Below are positions 61,703 through 64,000 of a stretch of DNA of 64,000 nt, in pieces. Every line of letters begins with the position of its first letter. Position 1 is the first letter of the stretch. Source of the stretch: a virus; IMG/VR virus record IMGVR_UViG_3300028920_000034, positions 89,115 through 153,114 of that record. The stretch is one strand, 5' to 3'. The position numbers and the translations under genes are program-made. The notes beneath the pieces were generated by a model. It worked only from the letters and a program-made list of their open reading frames with translations. It ran no database searches and was not told where the DNA came from.

Positions 61703-63766
61703 TTATCCTGATAGTGGCATCAGCCAATGATGTTGACCGGGCCCACGCTTGACCGGCCCCTCTTCCTTCCCCTTTTCCAGAGCGTAGTCCTTGCGGAGCC
61801 ACTCGTCTGGCATGGACACGTCCTCCCAGGTGGAGATCCCCATCTTGAGCGGAATGGGCATCAGGGCCTGATCCCTGGACAGCGTGAACGCCACGCCGGC
61901 CACCGCATCGGAAACATCCTTGGACTCACCCTCGAGGTGGTCCACTTTCTGGCGCACCTTGTCATGGACCACGCGCTGCATCTCGCGGAGGAACGGCTCA
62001 TAGGCGTACATATTCATCCGCCCCTCGTAGAACGCCGCCCTGAGCTCCATGTAGGGGTCCAGCGTCCGGTCCATGGACTGGAGCTTCGTTTCCACCCCGC
62101 GCTGGAGCTCGAGGTACTGGCGCATCTCCGCACTCTGATACTGGTCCGTGGTGGCCAGGGCGAACTGGAACCCGTGATCCATGAACGAGTAGATCAGCGT
62201 CCGAATGTCCGCGAGGATAATGTCATCCCCAGGCGGAGGAACGATCCTCAACAGGAAGTCGATGTAGATCTCCGGCGCGTCCTCCACGAAAACCACGCCG
62301 TCATCGTCGCGCCGCTCCACCTGGACGGTCCCGGCCACGTGGCCGATGGCGAGCCCGGTGGCATCGTGATTCAGCGAGGTGTCCAGGTGTAGGTGCCGCG
62401 GGGCCTCTGGGTTCACGATGGGGCCCTCGAATTGGCTCACGTTGCCCTGGCTGTCCTTGCTCGAGTACATCCGTGTGAGCTGGCGCCAGTCCACCTTGGC
62501 CAGCGTCTGTGGGTTCCACTCGAGGGTGGCCATCGGATGGCCGCGCGTCTCGTCAATGGCATCGTACAGGGTCTCACGTCGCTGAATGAACGGGCTGATG
62601 CTCACCGTGGCCACACCCGCCAGGTCCTGCAATGCGCTGTCCAGGTCCTCCTCGAAGTCCCGCCTGAAATCAATCGGCACCTGGACGATCCGGCACCCAT
62701 CGTAGTCCGGATCGTTGTCAATGCAGCCCTGGAGCCGAACACGCTCCTCGTCCCTGGAGATCAGCCGGCTTTGTAGGCGCTCGTTGCCCACGAATACACT
62801 GAAGGTCTCCTCGGAAAACAGATGGCCAGGCTTCGCCTCCCACAATGCGTACTCCCGCACCAGGATGCTCGGGTCCGTGGCGCTGGCCGCAATCCGCCGC
62901 TCGGTGAACGCATCGGTGTGTGACTTGGAGCTGATCATCATCAGCACGCCGGGGAGCTTGCCGCTTCGGCTGTAGCGGGACTTCATCCGGCGGAGGATCA
63001 TCTGGTACAAGGTCTCCGCGTGGCTGTGGCGCTCCCTCCGCTTCGCCCCGTAGCGGATCTTGCTCACGCGCGGGGGCGTGCTCTGAAAGAAATTCACCTC
63101 GTCCAAGATCCCGCCGAACGTATTGAGCGAAAGCGCGGAGCTCATGCTCGAGGAGCTCGCCGCCACCCAGATATTGTTTGGAAACCTGAGCTCGCTCAGG
63201 GTGGGCCGGTAGGGAAACTCGTCCATGAAATACCGGCTGGACATGATTTTCGTCTTGATCCCGCCGAAGACAGCCCGGCGCGCCAGCTTCTCGTTCACCG
63301 AGATACAACAGAACGCGATCTCAGAACCCTTTTCCAGCCCGAACACCGCCTGGGGATCCCGAAGGCAGCTCATCTGGTAGATCATGTAGCAGAGGGCCAC
63401 CGAGGCGAACGTGTTTTTTCCGCAGCCGATGGAGCCGCTGATGATGGCCTCATGGTAATCACCCTTGAACAACTCGCGGAGATCTCGATGCCAGCATGGA
63501 TAAAGAGTCTTTCCAATGTGCCCGAGGAAATACTCGTCTCGCAGGAAGGTATCAATGTCCACGCAATGGCGGTCATACATAGACTCGTCCAGCGCGGCAA
63601 ACTCCTTGACCACCTCCGCGCCATCGGCCGCCATGTGCTCCTCGACCAGCCGAATCAGCGCCTCGCGCTCATTCACGTCAAGGGACTTGAGCTCCTCCTC
63701 GAGTAGCGCGAGCTCCTCCTCGGGGATGATTTCACTTCGGGCACGGCCGTCCTGGCGTTTCAACAT
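61703..63766 (-). CDS. terL: Terminase large subunit
   Basis: 687 residues. ATPase part: Walker A GSIGCGKNTF at about 111-120, and Walker B GILDEVNFF at about 215. Nuclease part: LDTSLNHDATGLAIGH at about 455 (first catalytic Asp), DIRTLIYSFMDHGFQFALAT with TTDQYQS, and ESKDVSDAVAGVAF near 640 (third acidic site). It cuts concatemeric DNA and pumps it through the portal. TAG of the gene before abuts its ATG, and GGAGG lies within. A CCGCG-TGATG-CGCGG hairpin follows the stop. It is about 50 kb from the portal gene. Confidence 0.9.
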   Translation of the reverse strand: MLKRQDGRARSEIIPEEELALLEEELKSLDVNEREALIRLVEEHMAADGAEVVKEFAALDESMYDRHCVDIDTFLRDEYFLGHIGKTLYPCWHRDLRELFKGDYHEAIISGSIGCGKNTFASVALCYMIYQMSCLRDPQAVFGLEKGSEIAFCCISVNEKLARRAVFGGIKTKIMSSRYFMDEFPYRPTLSELRFPNNIWVAASSSSMSSALSLNTFGGILDEVNFFQSTPPRVSKIRYGAKRRERHSHAETLYQMILRRMKSRYSRSGKLPGVLMMISSKSHTDAFTERRIAASATDPSILVREYALWEAKPGHLFSEETFSVFVGNERLQSRLISRDEERVRLQGCIDNDPDYDGCRIVQVPIDFRRDFEEDLDSALQDLAGVATVSISPFIQRRETLYDAIDETRGHPMATLEWNPQTLAKVDWRQLTRMYSSKDSQGNVSQFEGPIVNPEAPRHLHLDTSLNHDATGLAIGHVAGTVQVERRDDDGVVFVEDAPEIYIDFLLRIVPPPGDDIILADIRTLIYSFMDHGFQFALATTDQYQSAEMRQYLELQRGVETKLQSMDRTLDPYMELRAAFYEGRMNMYAYEPFLREMQRVVHDKVRQKVDHLEGESKDVSDAVAGVAFTLSRDQALMPIPLKMGISTWEDVSMPDEWLRKDYALEKGKEEGPVKRGPGQHHWLMPLSG

Positions 63767-63979
63767 CTAGCGGTCCTCCGGTGATCTAGTGTCCCGCGCC
63801 CCGAGGTGGTGGTCAACGGTAACCGTGAATACCCTACCCTCACGGTCCCGCACCTCCATCCCAGCCGGAAGAACCACATCGCCATCCTGGATCACCGGCT
63901 CCCGCTGGCGAAGCCAGTAGCACAGGTGGACCACCAGGCCGCCCAGCACCATACCGATGAACAGGCACGCCACGCTCAC
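63767..63979 (-). CDS. Membrane-anchored small protein, GTG start
   Basis: 70 residues from GTG 63979 (GAGGA seven bases upstream). One transmembrane segment (ACLFIGMVLGGLVVHLCYWL), then a beta-type domain (DVVLPAGMEVRDREGRVFTV). It is co-transcribed with the terminase. Bases 63980-64000 belong to the end of another gene or a short leader and cannot be assigned. Confidence 0.5.
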   Translation of the reverse strand: MSVACLFIGMVLGGLVVHLCYWLRQREPVIQDGDVVLPAGMEVRDREGRVFTVTVDHHLGARDTRSPEDR

Positions 63980-64000
63980 ATGCCCATCCTCATCGCCGCA

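Overview
The window reads as one contiguous piece of a large, GC-rich, T4-like (contractile-tail type) phage genome infecting a Gram-negative bacterium. Every gene I can support lies on the minus strand, so transcription runs from position 64000 towards 1. The T4-type assignment rests on a gp20-like portal, a gp21-type prohead protease fused to a gp22-like coiled-coil scaffold, a gp23-like major capsid protein (MCP) with the expected maturation site (I-S-E|A at residues 64-67, where T4 gp23 is cut after Glu65), and a terminase large subunit. Strong GGAGG ribosome-binding sites, three lipobox lipoproteins, sigma70-like promoters and an amidase endolysin suggest a proteobacterial-type host. The host itself cannot be named from the sequence.

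Layout in transcription order. 64000-61700: a small membrane protein and the terminase large subunit. 61630-34200: about 74 tightly overlapping small genes, roughly half with CxxC zinc-ribbon or zinc-knuckle motifs, plus an endolysin, a DNA methyltransferase, a ComF-like phosphoribosyltransferase, an ASCH-fold protein, an SspB-like adaptor and several widespread phage families. 34200-30850: the only region with long non-coding gaps, rich in direct repeats, palindromes and a C-rich tract, around a possible small terminase. 30841-14900: a 16-kb block of proteins carrying an amphipathic leucine/glutamate element ending in L-x-E|A/G/S. This resembles the capsid-targeting sequence plus prohead-protease site of T4 internal head proteins; several members carry several sites and look like polyproteins. 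Two cysteine-rich lipoproteins and a small membrane gene interrupt the block. 14800-11790: small soluble, membrane and zinc-binding genes and a third lipoprotein. 11780-1: portal, two core-type proteins, protease-scaffold, MCP, and proteins between head and neck.

Two things stand out. First, the internal-protein block implies that this phage packages, processes and probably ejects a large set of proteins, one with a MoxR/ComM-like AAA+ domain. Second, three separate small genes in the early-type region (47085-47507, 38444-38902, 37275-37676) contain segments clearly similar to consecutive parts of this phage's own MCP (about residues 21-88, 98-115 and 128-240), each joined to zinc-binding cysteine motifs. 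A four-copy element of about 70 bp with a compensatorily changing hairpin, present in both orientations just after stop codons, is a further unexplained feature. No tail, replication, tRNA, CRISPR or integration genes were found.
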